The notes: generated from the sequence alone by a model not told the origin. 42,329 bases of DNA from Aquabacterium sp. (GCF_016234775.1 NZ_JACRAH010000024.1:1-42329); one strand, 5' to 3'; counted from the first letter of the stretch, positions 11,068 to 21,227 are shown. Made by a program: numbers and translations.

Positions 11068-12027
11068 ATGGCAGGAGATTCGAAGAAGGTCCAGCCGATC
11101 ATCATCAAGCGCATCAAGAAGGGCGGCCATGCCGCTCACGGTGGTGCGTGGAAGATTGCTTATGCCGACTTCGTGACCGCCATGATGGCCTTCTTCCTGC
11201 TGATGTGGCTGCTCGGCTCTACGACAGAAGGCGACAAGAAGGGCATTGCCGACTATTTCAACTCGCCGCTCAAGGTCGCCTTCTTTGGCGGCTCGGGCGC
11301 CGGTGATGCCAGTTCTGTCATCAAGGGTGGCGGCAACAACCTCACGGAGACCGTCGGCCAGATGAAAAAGGGCAAGTCTTCCGAGACTGCTGCAGAAAAA
11401 GCCCGCAAGAAAGCCATCCGCCAGGAACAGGCACGCGCCGAGACCGAGCGCCTGCGCGCACTCAAGGCCAAGGTTGAAGAGGTGATCGCCAACGATGATC
11501 GCCTCTCCAAATACAAGACGCAGATCCGGCTGGACATCACCGCAGAAGGCCTGCGCATTCAGATCGTGGACGACCTTAACCGCCCCATGTTTGACAGTGG
11601 CGCTGCGGACGTGAACTACTACATGCAAGACATCCTGCGATCGATCGGGCATGTGCTGCACGGTGTGCCCAACAAACTCACGATCGAGGGGCATACGGAC
11701 GCCAAGGCTTTCAGTGCCGGCGAACGTGGCTACAGCAACTGGGAGCTCTCCGCCGATCGTGCCAATGCCTCCCGAAGAGAACTGATCGCGGGTGGCCTGC
11801 CGGGCACCAAGGTGCTGCGCGTGCAAGGGCTGGCCTCCAGCGTACCCTATGAAAAAGACGATCCCGAAAGCCCGATGAATCGCCGCATCAGCATCATCGT
11901 GATGAACCGGGAAGCCGAAGACCGCTTCTTTGACTCCGCTCGTGCGGAATCTGTCCCACCCGAGGGCGTCGACAACGGTGACGAAGAAGACACAAAACCC
12001 TCAAGGCCGGCCGGCAGTGGTCGATAA
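11068..12027 (+). CDS. motB: Flagellar motor stator protein MotB
   Basis: MotB is the peptidoglycan-anchored stator subunit. The 319-residue protein has a short basic N-terminus and one membrane span (YADFVTAMMAFFLLMWLL). Asp34 in YADF is the expected proton-binding residue, so this is a proton rather than sodium stator. A plug-like and charged coiled-coil region runs from about 105 to 155. The C-terminal OmpA-like domain contains IEGHTDAKAF and NWELSADRANASRREL, which bind peptidoglycan. The acidic, proline-rich tail (residues 290-319) is variable. cheY follows after 58 bases. Confidence 0.96.
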   Translation: MAGDSKKVQPIIIKRIKKGGHAAHGGAWKIAYADFVTAMMAFFLLMWLLGSTTEGDKKGIADYFNSPLKVAFFGGSGAGDASSVIKGGGNNLTETVGQMKKGKSSETAAEKARKKAIRQEQARAETERLRALKAKVEEVIANDDRLSKYKTQIRLDITAEGLRIQIVDDLNRPMFDSGAADVNYYMQDILRSIGHVLHGVPNKLTIEGHTDAKAFSAGERGYSNWELSADRANASRRELIAGGLPGTKVLRVQGLASSVPYEKDDPESPMNRRISIIVMNREAEDRFFDSARAESVPPEGVDNGDEEDTKPSRPAGSGR

Positions 12028-12085
12028 GCCTCTAGCGAGTGCGGCACAACACTGTGGACGCCGCCGATTGAAACAAGGATGAGCC

Positions 12086-12484
12086 ATGAGCAACCCCGCA
12101 GACATGAAATTTCTCATCGTGGATGACTTCTCCACCATGCGCCGGATCGTCCGGGGCCTGCTCAAGGAGATCGGCTACAACAATGCTGAAGAGGCCGAAG
12201 ACGGTGCCGCTGCATTGAACATTTTGAAAAGTGCCAAGTTTGATTTCGTGGTCAGCGACATCAACATGCCCAACATGAACGGCTTCGAGCTGCTCAAAGC
12301 CATCAAGGCCGACGACAGCCTCAAGCACCTGCCCGTGTTGATGGTGACGGCCGAAGCCCGCAAAGAAGACATCGTGCTGGCCGCCCAGTCTGGCGCGGCT
12401 GGCTACATCGTCAAACCTTTCACCAAGGCCACCTTGGAAGAGAAGGTCCAGAAGATCATGCAGAAACTGGCCGCCACGGCCTGA
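12086..12484 (+). CDS. cheY: Chemotaxis response regulator CheY
   Basis: CheY is the diffusible regulator that, once phosphorylated by CheA, binds FliM and changes the direction of rotation. It is a 132-residue single receiver domain. The acidic pocket is Asp13/Asp14, the phosphoacceptor is Asp58 ([10 protein letters not shown]), and Thr88 (MVTAEA) and Lys110 (YIVKPF) complete the active site. AAGGATGAG upstream of the ATG is a good ribosome binding site. The gene sits directly before cheZ, encoding its phosphatase, while the kinase and receptors are not in this window. Confidence 0.96.
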   Translation: MSNPADMKFLIVDDFSTMRRIVRGLLKEIGYNNAEEAEDGAAALNILKSAKFDFVVSDINMPNMNGFELLKAIKADDSLKHLPVLMVTAEARKEDIVLAAQSGAAGYIVKPFTKATLEEKVQKIMQKLAATA

Positions 12485-12497
12485 ACGGAGGTTCATC

Positions 12498-13175
12498 ATG
12501 AAAATGGACCTTCCGGACAATATGCAGATGCCGGCGGCGTCGCCCGAGATCTTCCAACAACTCGGCACCTTGACGCGGCAACTGCACGACACGCTCAACA
12601 TGCTGGGAGTGCTGCCCGATCTGAAGTACACGGTGGAAGATCTGCCGGATGCACGCAGCCGCCTGACCTACATTGCCACCAAGACAGCCGATGCCGCGGA
12701 GAAGGTGCTCGATCTGGTCGACAAAGCCAAAGCTGACCAGGAGCACATCGCCTCAGAGACACGACGCCTGGCCCAACTGATTGTGGCCGACCCGGTCAAG
12801 GCTGTGGCCAGTGGCGCGGTGATGAACTTCGTGCAGGATGTGGAAACCACCACGCACCGCGTGGATGGACACCTGACCGACATCATGATGGCGCAAGACT
12901 TTCATGACCTGACAGGCCAGGTGGTGGCCAAGGTCGTGAAGCTGGCCAATGACCTGGAATCCCAACTGGTCAAACTGCTGGTTCAGGCGGCCCCACCCGA
13001 GCAGGCGCAAAAGGTGGAAGCCACACTGACGGCACATGGTCACGGCCATCCGACCGTTACCCCAACCGTCGATGGCGTGATTCTGGAAGGCCCTGTGGTC
13101 GACGCTGCAGGCCGCTCCGATGTCGTCACCAACCAGGGCGAAGTCGACGATCTGCTGGCCAGCCTGGGTTTCTGA
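12498..13175 (+). CDS. cheZ: CheY-P phosphatase CheZ
   Basis: CheZ ends the chemotactic signal by dephosphorylating CheY-P. The 225-residue protein is mostly helical, as expected for the long four-helix bundle. The catalytic DxxxQ motif is Asp137 and Gln141 in DFHDLTGQVVAKV. The C-terminus, VDDLLASLGF, is the conserved CheY-binding peptide tethered by a flexible linker. GGAGG precedes the ATG, 13 bases after cheY. It is convergent with algR, with only 22 bases between the stops and no clear terminator. Confidence 0.95.
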   Translation: MKMDLPDNMQMPAASPEIFQQLGTLTRQLHDTLNMLGVLPDLKYTVEDLPDARSRLTYIATKTADAAEKVLDLVDKAKADQEHIASETRRLAQLIVADPVKAVASGAVMNFVQDVETTTHRVDGHLTDIMMAQDFHDLTGQVVAKVVKLANDLESQLVKLLVQAAPPEQAQKVEATLTAHGHGHPTVTPTVDGVILEGPVVDAAGRSDVVTNQGEVDDLLASLGF

Positions 13176-13197
13176 CCCGACTGGCTCAACGCGAGGC

Positions 13198-13974
13198 TCA
13201 GCCCTGAGCGGCCATGGCCTCGCGCACCGCCGTCACCTGGCGGCGTGACACCGACAACCACTCCATCGTCGGCACCACCTGCACCGCCCACGTTTCGCCG
13301 CCATCGGCATCGTCGGCGCGGCGCTCCAATGCCTTCATGGCATGCCTGGACACCAGTGCATTGCGGTGAACACGGATAAAGCGATCACCCACCTTGTTTT
13401 CCAGGTCGGTCAGTGAATCGGCCAGCACATGGCTTTGATCGGCCGTGCGCAAGGTGACGTACTTCTGCTCAGCCTTGAAGTACAGGATCTGCGCCAGCGG
13501 AATGCGCTCCAGACGCCCCCTGTCCTGCACCAAGAACAGATCTTCATCACCAGATCCATCGGAAGCGGCCAACTCGGGTTGCCTGGCCGCCACCAGTTTC
13601 CCAACACGGTCCAGCGTGGCGTTCAAGCGCTCCAGGCGCACGGGCTTGGTGAGGTAGTCTGCTGCAGCCAGATCAAAGGCACGCAAGGCATGTTCGGCGT
13701 GCGCCGTCACGAACACCACGGCCGGCGGCTGTTTGAGATCACGCAAGCGGGCCGCCAGCACCATGCCATCAAGGCCGGGCATCTGGATGTCCAGCAGCAG
13801 CATGTCGGGTGAGCGCCCCGCCTGATCCTGCTCCTGCAGCCAGAGCAGCCCCGTCACGGACTCCCCGAACTCCGCGACCAGCTCATTGGGCACGCTGGCT
13901 TGCGACAGCAGCGACTTGATGCGCATGCGTGCCAAGGGCTCATCGTCAATGATGGCGATCTTCAATGAACTCAT
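13198..13974 (-). CDS. algR: LytTR-family response regulator, AlgR type
   Basis: The 258-residue protein has a receiver domain (about 1-125) followed by a LytTR DNA-binding domain (about 145-250). Asp10/Asp11, Asp62 (LLLDIQMPGLDG) and Lys110 (YLTKP) form the phosphorylation site. The LytTR part shows ILYFKAEQKYVTLR and FIRVHRNALVSR. The N-terminal IIDDEPLARMRIK and the overall order closely follow Pseudomonas AlgR. Its start codon overlaps the stop of the kinase gene (ATGA), so the two are co-translated. The argH-algZ-algR neighbourhood also exists in Pseudomonas. Known AlgR targets there include the fimU-pilVWXY1Y2E operon, whose counterpart lies about 20 kb away in this window. Confidence 0.85.
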   Translation of the reverse strand: MSSLKIAIIDDEPLARMRIKSLLSQASVPNELVAEFGESVTGLLWLQEQDQAGRSPDMLLLDIQMPGLDGMVLAARLRDLKQPPAVVFVTAHAEHALRAFDLAAADYLTKPVRLERLNATLDRVGKLVAARQPELAASDGSGDEDLFLVQDRGRLERIPLAQILYFKAEQKYVTLRTADQSHVLADSLTDLENKVGDRFIRVHRNALVSRHAMKALERRADDADGGETWAVQVVPTMEWLSVSRRQVTAVREAMAAQG

Positions 13975-15131
13975 TGAGCGGTCTCCTTGCGCGGCAGGGG
14001 CACCACCATGCGCACGACGTAAACAGGCGGCTGACGCGTGTCCCCGCCGCCTTGCAGGCCTGCTTCAAATTCGGCTTCGACATCGTGCATCAACTTCAGA
14101 CGCTGGCGCACATTGCGCAAGGCGATGCCATGACCAGCAGACGACACCGTTGGCGTTTCAGCCGGCACCGAGTTGCTCACCGTCAGCACCACCCTGCCCG
14201 ACTGCGCCTTGGTGCGCACCACGATCCAGCCGCCCTGCGGCGACACCTCGATGCCATGGCGCACGGCGTTTTCGACCAGCGGCTGCAGGATCAGTGCCGG
14301 CACCTCGGCTCGCCCGGCCTCCTCATCGAGCTCCCAGCGCACGGTCACACGTTCGCCAAAGCGCAACTGCTCGATACTCAGGTAGCGTTGCGCCAGGTCA
14401 ATCTCGGAACGCAAGGTGGTCCGCATGGTCGGCGAAGACAGCGCCTGACGGAACAACTCGGCCAGATCCTCCAGCACGGCTTCGGCGCGCTGCGGATCGA
14501 TCTGCACCAGTGCAATCGCCGTATTGAGCGTGTTGAACAGAAAGTGGGGACGGATGCGTGCCTGCAGCTCCGCCAGGCGGGCCGAGGCATGTGCCGGCAA
14601 CTCGCTGCGAGCACGGTGCTTCAACCAGGACAGCCCTACCGCCGCAATGGCACCACCGGTCAACATCGGCGGCACCTGCGGCCAGCCCCACACAAAGGGC
14701 AAACCGCTCAAGGCCAGGTCCAGCCAGGAAGCCTGCAGTTGCCCCAACCCGCCACAAACGGCGCCCAACACCATGGCTACCCCCCACTGAACCGCGTCGC
14801 TGGCGCGCGTCAGCGGCTTGCGCAGCGCACAGGCCACCACCAGCCACAGCAGACTGGCTGGCAGGGTCAGCACGGTGGACTGCGCCCATCGATGCAGCCA
14901 ATCCACGGGAGACAACGACGCAAAGGCCACGCCCAGCGCCACCACCAGTTGCACGCCCAGCACCACCCGCAGCACCACGCCCACGTGGCAGACGTCAAAC
15001 GGCGAAGGCGGCGCCTGACGGCCGTCTGCCCCCGGCCCGAACTGGGTGGGCGAAAACTGGGTGGACAGCTCCCAGGCAGCAGCTTGTTGGGCCTGGCTGG
15101 CGCCGGAGGCCTTGGGCTCAGTAGAATCCAT
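13971..15131 (-). CDS. algZ: Sensor histidine kinase of the LytS/AlgZ type
   Basis: This is the membrane sensor kinase paired with the adjacent AlgR-type regulator. About four hydrophobic spans occupy the N-terminal half. The His_kinase domain follows, with His196 in [14 protein letters not shown] as the phosphorylated residue. The ATP-binding part has [16 protein letters not shown] and [16 protein letters not shown]. The ATG at 15131 gives 386 residues. A GTG at 15185 would add 18 residues but would crowd the argH promoter region. Neither has a strong Shine-Dalgarno. In Pseudomonas AlgZ/FimS is needed for type IV pilus function; a similar role is inferred here. Confidence 0.82.
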   Translation of the reverse strand: MDSTEPKASGASQAQQAAAWELSTQFSPTQFGPGADGRQAPPSPFDVCHVGVVLRVVLGVQLVVALGVAFASLSPVDWLHRWAQSTVLTLPASLLWLVVACALRKPLTRASDAVQWGVAMVLGAVCGGLGQLQASWLDLALSGLPFVWGWPQVPPMLTGGAIAAVGLSWLKHRARSELPAHASARLAELQARIRPHFLFNTLNTAIALVQIDPQRAEAVLEDLAELFRQALSSPTMRTTLRSEIDLAQRYLSIEQLRFGERVTVRWELDEEAGRAEVPALILQPLVENAVRHGIEVSPQGGWIVVRTKAQSGRVVLTVSNSVPAETPTVSSAGHGIALRNVRQRLKLMHDVEAEFEAGLQGGGDTRQPPVYVVRMVVPLPRKETAQ

Positions 15132-15202
15132 GGTTTGCACATTTTGCGCGAAGAGCGCGATGCTGGACCACTTTTTCCGGACCACATCCAGGACCCTACC
15201 CC

Positions 15203-16618
15203 ATGAGCACCAACCAACTCGACAAGAAGTCCCAGGCCTGGTCGGCCCTGTTTTCAGAGCCGATGAGCGAGCTGGTCAAGCGCTATACCGCCAGCGTCTT
15301 CTTCGACAAACGCCTGTGGAAAGCCGACATCCAGGGCTCGCTGGCCCACGCCGAGATGCTCAACGCGCAGGGCCTGCTGTCCGCCGATGACTGGGCATCC
15401 ATCCAGAAGGGCATGACCCAGATCACGTCCGAGATCGAATCCGGCGCCTTCGAGTGGAAGCTCGACCTGGAAGACGTGCACCTCAACATCGAAGCCCGCC
15501 TGACCCAGCTGGTGGGCGACGCCGGCAAGCGCCTGCACACCGGCCGCTCGCGCAACGACCAGGTCGCCACCGACGTGCGCCTGTGGCTGCGCGGTGAAAT
15601 CGACGAAATCGGCGTGCTGCTGACCGAGCTGCAAAAGGCCCTGGTGGACGTGGCCGAGCAGAACGCAGAGACCATCCTGCCTGGCTTCACCCACCTGCAA
15701 GTGGCCCAGCCCGTGGCGTTTGGCCACCACCTGCTGGCCTATGTGGAGATGTTCTCCCGCGATGCCGAACGCATGATCGATTGCGCCAAGCGTGTGAATC
15801 GCTTGCCGCTGGGCTCGGCTGCTCTGGCCGGCACCAGCTACCCGCTGGACCGCGAACGCGTCGCCCGCACCCTGGGCATGGTCGATGATGCTGGCCTGCC
15901 TGCCGTCTGCCAGAACAGCCTGGACGGTGTGAGTGACCGTGACTTCGCCATCGAATTCACCTCGGCCGCTTCGTTGCTGATGGTGCACGTCTCGCGCCTG
16001 AGCGAAGAGCTGATCCTGTGGATGAGCCAGTCCTTCGGTTTCATCGACCTGGCTGACCGCTTCTGCACCGGCTCGTCGATCATGCCGCAGAAGAAGAACC
16101 CCGACGTGCCTGAACTGGCGCGTGGCAAGACCGGCCGCGTGGTGGGCCACCTGATGGGCCTGATCACCCTGATGAAGGGCCAACCCCTGGCCTACAACAA
16201 GGACAACCAGGAAGACAAGGAACCCTTGTTCGACACGGTTGACACCTTGAAGGACACCCTGCGCATCTTCGCCGAGATGGCCGCCGGCATCACCGTCAAG
16301 CCTGAAGCCATGGAGCGCGCTGCGAAGAAGGGCTACGCCACCGCCACCGACCTGGCCGACTACCTGGTCAAGAAGGGCCTGCCCTTCCGTGATGCGCACG
16401 AAGTGGTGGCGCATGCCGTGAAGGACGCGATCGCCGCTGGTGTGGACCTGTCCGAGCTGCCGCTGGACAAGCTCAAGAGCTACAACGCCACCATCGAGCA
16501 GGACGTGTATGAGGTGCTGAGCCTGCGTGGCTCGCTGAACGCCCGCAACACGCTGGGCGGCACAGCGCCTGCGCAAGTGCGTGCGCAGGTGGCACGCCAT
16601 CGCGCTCGTCTGGCCTGA
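15203..16618 (+). CDS. argH: Argininosuccinate lyase
   Basis: ArgH cleaves argininosuccinate to arginine and fumarate, the last step of arginine synthesis, in the cytoplasm. The protein has 471 residues, normal for the family. Visible motifs are the N-terminal [12 protein letters not shown], the substrate-binding [27 protein letters not shown] and the fumarase/lyase signature [11 protein letters not shown] near residue 290. The gene is divergent from algZ, and its promoter probably overlaps the start of that gene; a TAGAAT at 15122-15127 is a possible -10. A hairpin terminator follows. Confidence 0.97.
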   Translation: MSTNQLDKKSQAWSALFSEPMSELVKRYTASVFFDKRLWKADIQGSLAHAEMLNAQGLLSADDWASIQKGMTQITSEIESGAFEWKLDLEDVHLNIEARLTQLVGDAGKRLHTGRSRNDQVATDVRLWLRGEIDEIGVLLTELQKALVDVAEQNAETILPGFTHLQVAQPVAFGHHLLAYVEMFSRDAERMIDCAKRVNRLPLGSAALAGTSYPLDRERVARTLGMVDDAGLPAVCQNSLDGVSDRDFAIEFTSAASLLMVHVSRLSEELILWMSQSFGFIDLADRFCTGSSIMPQKKNPDVPELARGKTGRVVGHLMGLITLMKGQPLAYNKDNQEDKEPLFDTVDTLKDTLRIFAEMAAGITVKPEAMERAAKKGYATATDLADYLVKKGLPFRDAHEVVAHAVKDAIAAGVDLSELPLDKLKSYNATIEQDVYEVLSLRGSLNARNTLGGTAPAQVRAQVARHRARLA

Positions 16619-16651
16619 TCCAGAACCACGGCGCGCCAACGCCACATGACA

Positions 16652-16680
16652 AAGGCCGTGCGGCACATGCCCACGGCCTT
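16652..16680 (+). terminator. Terminator hairpin after argH
   Basis: AAGGCCGTG (16652-16660) pairs perfectly with CACGGCCTT (16672-16680) over nine bases and is followed by TTGCTTT. The convergent GtrA-like gene ends at 16700, and the A-rich left flank is short, so it mainly serves argH. Confidence 0.7.
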
Positions 16681-16699
16681 TTGCTTTGGCACCTGATGA

Positions 16700-17110
16700 T
16701 CAGGCCTTCGCATCTTTCATCATGATGCGTTTCGCCGACAGGTAGTTGAACACCAGACCAGCCAGGCTACCGATCGCTACACCCCAGGCGGGTTGCGCGC
16801 GCACGGCGTCAAAGGCCTGCAGGCTGCCCACATAGGCACCATAGTTGATGGCGCCTCCCACCAGCATGGATGAGAGGTAGCTCAGATACTCCTTGAGCAC
16901 GCTGCCCTCCTTCGGCCCGCTGAAGGTGATGTAGCGGTTGAACAGCCAGGTGAAGGTGGCCGCCACCAGGAAGGACAGCGCGCGACCGCCATAGTCGCCC
17001 AGCCAGGGCCGGCTCACGTACAGCACGCCGATGTCCACAAACAGCGCCAGTCCACCGGACACACAAAACAGGATCAATGACCGAAAACGCTGTAGCAAGG
17101 TGGACCTCAT
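16700..17110 (-). CDS. GtrA-like four-helix membrane protein
   Basis: The 136-residue protein has four predicted membrane spans (about 12-32, 42-60, 78-98 and 108-128). It shows the GtrA family hallmarks FCVSGGLALFVDIGVLY and TFTWLFNRYITFSG. Members of this family are thought to help move lipid-linked sugars across the inner membrane in O-antigen or cell-wall glycan modification. No glycosyltransferase lies next to it, so its substrate is open. It is flanked by argH (convergent) and the hemerythrin gene (divergent). Confidence 0.8.
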   Translation of the reverse strand: MRSTLLQRFRSLILFCVSGGLALFVDIGVLYVSRPWLGDYGGRALSFLVAATFTWLFNRYITFSGPKEGSVLKEYLSYLSSMLVGGAINYGAYVGSLQAFDAVRAQPAWGVAIGSLAGLVFNYLSAKRIMMKDAKA

Positions 17111-17264
17111 CGTGAAACGGCGGCCATCTTAGCCTGCTCGAGACGCCAGCCTCGCACGGCCCTTGCGCCAGCGCAAAACCTCACGGCAGGCCAGCGGCTA
17201 CGCTCGCCCCTCAATGATTGAAGGCCCTCTTCCATCCACAAGGGCCCACTGAGGAAACGCTGCC

Positions 17265-17774
17265 ATGTCTACGCTTGTCTGGTCTGAAGCCCTGTCCCTG
17301 TCCATGCCCGTGATGGACACCACGCACCAGGAATTTGTCGACCTGCTGGCCCAGGTCGAAGCCTCGGATGACGCCAACCTGCTGGCCAACTGGCAAGCCC
17401 TGATCGCGCACACCGACGATCACTTCGCCCGAGAAGACCAGTGGATGAAGGACACCGGCTTTGCACCCGGCAACTGCCACAGTTCTCAACACGCCGTGGT
17501 GCTCAAGGTACTGCGCGAGGGCGAAGCGCTCGGGCAGGCTGGCGATTTCGCGCCGATCCGCCAGATGGCGCATGAACTGACGATCTGGTTCCCGCATCAC
17601 GCGCAGAACATGGACTTTGGCCTGGCCCTGCACCTCAAGACCATGGGCTACGACCCCGAAACGGGCAAGGTCAGCAACCCGGACAAACTGCCAGAAGAAG
17701 CCATCTCGGGTTGTGGCGGCAGTTGCAGCAGCAGTGACAGCGAGGCCCCAGCAGACGCCTCCGCCACGTCCTGA
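17265..17774 (+). CDS. Bacteriohemerythrin with a cysteine-containing tail
   Basis: This is a 169-residue oxygen-binding di-iron protein. All seven expected ligands are visible: His21, His53 and Glu57 (HFARE), His72 and His76 (HSSQH), and His112 and Asp117 (HAQNMD). The domain ends near residue 140. The tail that follows contains GCGGSC and then serines and alanines, which is not part of the hemerythrin fold. GAGGAAA provides the ribosome binding site. Hemerythrins in motile bacteria have been tied to oxygen sensing, storage or aerotaxis; the choice here is open. A terminator follows. Confidence 0.9.
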   Translation: MSTLVWSEALSLSMPVMDTTHQEFVDLLAQVEASDDANLLANWQALIAHTDDHFAREDQWMKDTGFAPGNCHSSQHAVVLKVLREGEALGQAGDFAPIRQMAHELTIWFPHHAQNMDFGLALHLKTMGYDPETGKVSNPDKLPEEAISGCGGSCSSSDSEAPADASATS

Positions 17775-17800
17775 TGCAACCATGATGTGATGCCATGAAA

Positions 17801-17826
17801 AAAGCCCTCTCGCGAGGGCTTTGTCT
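17801..17826 (+). terminator. Terminator after the hemerythrin gene, probably bidirectional
   Basis: AAAGCCCTC (17801-17809), loop TCGC and GAGGGCTTT (17814-17822) make a perfect 9-bp stem. It is preceded by an A run and followed by a T-rich sequence, so it can serve both the hemerythrin gene and the convergent dxs gene. Confidence 0.8.
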
Positions 17827-17870
17827 TTGATGCGGTCAACAGCGAGTGACCCTTGCCACGCTCGGTGGCA

Positions 17871-19769
17871 TCAAGCCTGACCAGCGGCCAAGCGCGCACG
17901 CACCGATTGCTCGATCCCCGCCGCATCCAGCCCGCACATGGCCAGCAACTTGCCAGGCTCACCGTGCTCGACGAACTGATCCGGCAAGCCCAGCATCATC
18001 ATGGGTTTGCACAGGCCGGCCGCAGCCAACGCTTCCGCCACAGCGGCACCCGCGCCACCTTGCACGCAGCCTTCTTCCACGGTCACCAGCAGGTCGTGGC
18101 TCTTGGCCAGTTGCGCCACCAACTCGGTATCCAGCGGCTTGATGAAACGCATGTTGGCCACGGTGGCCCCCAAGGCTTCGCCGGCCTTCAAGGCGGGTTG
18201 CAGCAAGGTGCCAAAGGCCAGGATGGCCACGCGTTGGCCAGCCGCGGTTTGCGTGCCTTGCAGGCGCACTTCACCCTTGCCCCAAGGTAGTGGATCCAGG
18301 TTGGTCGGCACGGGCACGCCTGCGCCTGCACCACGCGGATAACGCACGGCCACGGGGTGGTTCTGCGCGTAAGCCGCGCTGAGGGCCTGACGACACTCGG
18401 CCTCGTCAGCCGGTGCGATGAAGCTCATGTTCGGGATGCAACGCGTGAACGCGATGTCGAACGCACCCATGTGGGTGGCGCCGTCAGCACCCACGATGCC
18501 GGCGCGGTCCAGCGCGAACACCACAGGCAGGTTCTGGATGGCCACGTCATGGATGAGCTGATCGTAGGCACGCTGCAGGAAGGTCGAATAGATCGCCACC
18601 ACAGGCTTCAAACCCTCGCAAGCCAGGCCGGCCGCAAAGGTCACGGCGTGCTGCTCGGCAATGCCCACATCGAAATAGCGGCCGGGGTACTTCTGGTGGA
18701 ACTCCACCATGCCTGAGCCTTCGCGCATGGCCGGCGTGATGCCCACCAGGCGCGGATCGGCCGCAGCCATGTCACACAGCCATTGGCCGAACACCTGCGT
18801 GAAGGTGGGCTTGGGCGGCTCGGCACCGGCAGGCGCCTTGACCAGGCCCACAGCTGGATCGAACTTGCCTGGCCCGTGGTACGCAATCGGGTCAGCCTCG
18901 GCCAGCTTGTAGCCATAGCCCTTCTTGGTCACCACATGCAGGAACTGCGGGCCTTCCAGATCACGCAGGTTTTCCAGCGTGGGGATCAGCGAATCCAGAT
19001 CGTGGCCATCAATGGGGCCCACATAGTTGAAGCCGAATTCTTCGAAGATCGTGGCGGGCACGACCATGCCCTTGGCGTGTTCTTCCAGCTTCTTGGCCAG
19101 CTCGAACAAGGGCGGCGCATTGCGCAGCATCTGCTTGGCGCTCTCGCGCGCGGCCGTGTAGAAGCGGCCTGACATCAGGCGGGCCAGATAGCGATTGAGC
19201 GCACCCACCGGTGGCGAGATCGACATGTCGTTGTCGTTGAGCACCACCAGCACATTGGGCATCTTGCCCGCATGCGGCACACCCGCGTTGTTCAGGGCTT
19301 CAAACGCCATGCCGGCGGTCATCGCGCCATCGCCGATGATGGCCACAGCCTTGCGGGCTTCACCACGCAATTGCGCACCCAAGGCCATGCCCAATGCGGC
19401 CGAGATGGATGTGGACGAGTGGGCCGTGCCGAAGGTGTCGTACTCGCTCTCGTCACGACGCGGGAAACCGCTCATGCCGCCCAGCTGGCGCAAGGATGGC
19501 ATGCGGTCACGGCGCCCCGTGAGGATCTTGTGCGGATAGGTCTGGTGGCCGACGTCCCACACCAGACGATCATCCGGCGTGTTGTACACATAGTGCAAGG
19601 CAATGGTCAGCTCGACCGTACCCAGGTTGGACGAGAGGTGACCGCCCGTGCGGGACACGCTGTGCAACAGGTAATCGCGCAGTTCGTACGCCAGCTGTTT
19701 GAGCTCGGACCGGGACAGGTGCCGGATATCGGCGGGCTTGTCGATCCTGGACAGCAGGGGGTAACTCAT
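17871..19769 (-). CDS. dxs: 1-deoxy-D-xylulose-5-phosphate synthase
   Basis: Dxs condenses pyruvate and glyceraldehyde 3-phosphate, with thiamine diphosphate, in the first step of the MEP isoprenoid pathway. The 632-residue protein shows [18 protein letters not shown], the TPP/Mg motif [18 protein letters not shown] ending in NDNDMSIS, and transketolase-type segments [14 protein letters not shown] and [10 protein letters not shown]. The ATG at 19769 ([10 protein letters not shown]) matches homologues. Earlier in-frame starts would run back into ispA. It is the third gene of xseB-ispA-dxs, 34 bases after ispA, so isoprenoid genes are co-transcribed. Confidence 0.97.
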   Translation of the reverse strand: MSYPLLSRIDKPADIRHLSRSELKQLAYELRDYLLHSVSRTGGHLSSNLGTVELTIALHYVYNTPDDRLVWDVGHQTYPHKILTGRRDRMPSLRQLGGMSGFPRRDESEYDTFGTAHSSTSISAALGMALGAQLRGEARKAVAIIGDGAMTAGMAFEALNNAGVPHAGKMPNVLVVLNDNDMSISPPVGALNRYLARLMSGRFYTAARESAKQMLRNAPPLFELAKKLEEHAKGMVVPATIFEEFGFNYVGPIDGHDLDSLIPTLENLRDLEGPQFLHVVTKKGYGYKLAEADPIAYHGPGKFDPAVGLVKAPAGAEPPKPTFTQVFGQWLCDMAAADPRLVGITPAMREGSGMVEFHQKYPGRYFDVGIAEQHAVTFAAGLACEGLKPVVAIYSTFLQRAYDQLIHDVAIQNLPVVFALDRAGIVGADGATHMGAFDIAFTRCIPNMSFIAPADEAECRQALSAAYAQNHPVAVRYPRGAGAGVPVPTNLDPLPWGKGEVRLQGTQTAAGQRVAILAFGTLLQPALKAGEALGATVANMRFIKPLDTELVAQLAKSHDLLVTVEEGCVQGGAGAAVAEALAAAGLCKPMMMLGLPDQFVEHGEPGKLLAMCGLDAAGIEQSVRARLAAGQA

Positions 19770-19803
19770 GTTGAGACGTCCTTGAAGGGAATTCTTGTTG
19801 TGT

Positions 19804-20736
19804 TCAGTGATCGCGATGCACGATGCGCTCGGCCAGTGCCGCCAACGCCGCCGTGTCCGCCGCAGACAAGCCACTGCGAGCCAGCGCAGCCAGGGATTGC
19901 CGCAACAGGCCATCCGCTTCATCGCGGGCGCCTTGCAGGCCCAGCAGGCTCACATAGGTTGGCTTGTTGGCATCGGCATCCTTGCCTGCCGTCTTGCCCA
20001 GAGTCTCGGAGCCCTGGGTCGCGTCCAGCACATCATCAACGATCTGGAAGGCCAGGCCCATCGCATGACCATACTCGGTCAAGGCCTTCCAGGCCGCGCT
20101 GTCCGTTTGCAAGCCGGCACAGGCGGCGCCCATCTGCACGCTGGCGCGCAGCAAGGCGCCAGTCTTGCGCTGGTGCATGTCGCGCAAGGTGGCCTCATCC
20201 AGGGCGTGGCCTACGCTGGCCAGGTCAATCGCCTGCCCGCCTGCCATGCCTGACTGCCCCGATGCCCGAGCCAGCAAACGGCACAGGCGCGCCTGCAAGA
20301 CGGGATCGGTTGCCGCAGGAGCGCCCTCATCGGCATCGGGTGTGAGCACCTCGAAGGCCAGGGCCTGCATGGCGTCGCCGGCCAGCATGGCTTGTGCTTC
20401 GCCGAACTGGACATGCACCGTGGGCTTGCCCCGGCGCAGAACGTCGTTGTCCATGCAAGGCATGTCATCGTGGATCAGCGAATAGGCGTGAATCAACTCC
20501 ACCGCGCAAGCTGCACGCAAGGCCGCGTCCCGGCCCTGTGCGGTTGCGCCTGCACCGGCGGCATCTGCCGCTGCCTGAACCAGCAAGGCACGCAGGCGCT
20601 TGCCGCCATCCAGCACGCCATAGCGCATCGCATCACCCAGGCCGGCAGGTGCCGATGCGGGCACCCATTCGCTCAGGGCCGACTCCACACGGGCCAGCAC
20701 CTGGGCCGACCAGTCCTTGAACACTTCAGGGGACAT
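19804..20736 (-). CDS. ispA: Farnesyl diphosphate synthase (type II polyprenyl synthase)
   Basis: IspA makes geranyl and farnesyl diphosphate from IPP and DMAPP for quinones, hopanoids and undecaprenyl phosphate. The 310-residue protein has the first aspartate motif in [12 protein letters not shown], with the two-residue insertion typical of bacterial farnesyl synthases, and the second in [22 protein letters not shown] is the IPP-binding part. The ATG at 20736 is preceded by GGAGG at ideal spacing. An upstream extension in the same frame overlaps xseB and is not real. A 58-base gap separates it from xseB. Confidence 0.95.
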   Translation of the reverse strand: MSPEVFKDWSAQVLARVESALSEWVPASAPAGLGDAMRYGVLDGGKRLRALLVQAAADAAGAGATAQGRDAALRAACAVELIHAYSLIHDDMPCMDNDVLRRGKPTVHVQFGEAQAMLAGDAMQALAFEVLTPDADEGAPAATDPVLQARLCRLLARASGQSGMAGGQAIDLASVGHALDEATLRDMHQRKTGALLRASVQMGAACAGLQTDSAAWKALTEYGHAMGLAFQIVDDVLDATQGSETLGKTAGKDADANKPTYVSLLGLQGARDEADGLLRQSLAALARSGLSAADTAALAALAERIVHRDH

Positions 20737-20794
20737 CAGGAAACCTCCGTGCTGCGCAGTGCGGGGCGAGCGCCTTCGGGCGGCCGTGCGGCGC

Positions 20795-21052
20795 TCATGC
20801 CACATCCCAGGGTTTGAGTTGCCCGTCTTCCAGCAGCTTGACCTGCTCTTCCACAGCTTCCAGCCGTGTACGGCAGAACTGCAGCAACTGAGCGCCTCTC
20901 TGGTAGCTGGCCAGCAACTGGTCCAGCGGCAAGGCACCGGCTTCCATCTTGCCGACCAATTGCTCCAGTTCGGCCAGCGCTTCTTCGTAACTGGCGGGCA
21001 TGGGAGGGGTCTCGGCGGTGGCGGCTGCGATGGTTTTGGCGGGTTTGGCCAT
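20795..21052 (-). CDS. xseB: Exodeoxyribonuclease VII small subunit
   Basis: XseB is the small subunit of the single-strand-specific exonuclease VII, bound in several copies to XseA. The 85-residue protein has the family core [32 protein letters not shown] and [12 protein letters not shown] 20-residue alanine/proline-rich lead precedes the core. The ATG at 21052 is chosen because homologues begin with a short MAKPAK-like lead. It opens the xseB-ispA-dxs unit, a common order in proteobacteria without a known functional reason. Confidence 0.93.
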   Translation of the reverse strand: MAKPAKTIAAATAETPPMPASYEEALAELEQLVGKMEAGALPLDQLLASYQRGAQLLQFCRTRLEAVEEQVKLLEDGQLKPWDVA

Positions 21053-21151
21053 GGCGTGGTCTGAGAGGCCCCCGTTGAGGGCAAACGCGTATTCTATTTC
21101 CTGCCGCTGACTTGCGCCGCACCCCGCACATGGATGCCACCCCCGTTGAGA

Positions 21152-21185
21152 GGGGGGGGGCACCCAAGGCTTTCATTGGTATAAA
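21152..21185 (+). promoter_or_regulatory. G9 tract overlapping a probable promoter of the PEP-CTERM gene
   Basis: Nine consecutive G residues (21152-21160) end 20 bases before TATAAA (21180-21185), a good -10 candidate. The tract therefore covers the expected -35 and the start of the spacer. Slippage of the tract could change promoter spacing. A small palindrome, GCTGAATCAGC, lies between the -10 and the AGAGGAAAA ribosome binding site. Confidence 0.4.
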
Positions 21186-21227
21186 CCCGATCGCTGAATC
21201 AGCATAACCAATCAGAGGAAAACCTTC

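Noticed and set aside
10531..11826. Long minus-strand frame opposite motA and motB
   Set aside because: It is an antisense shadow of two clear motor genes and has no domain content.
12063..12070. GCCGATTG before cheY as a sigma-28 -10 element
   Set aside because: No acceptable -35 is found at the required distance, and cheY can be transcribed from the motA promoter.
21152..21172. Sigma-54 promoter before the PEP-CTERM gene
   Set aside because: A GG and a GC at the right distance can be found inside and after the G9 tract, but the rest of the consensus (TGGCAC, TTGC) does not align.
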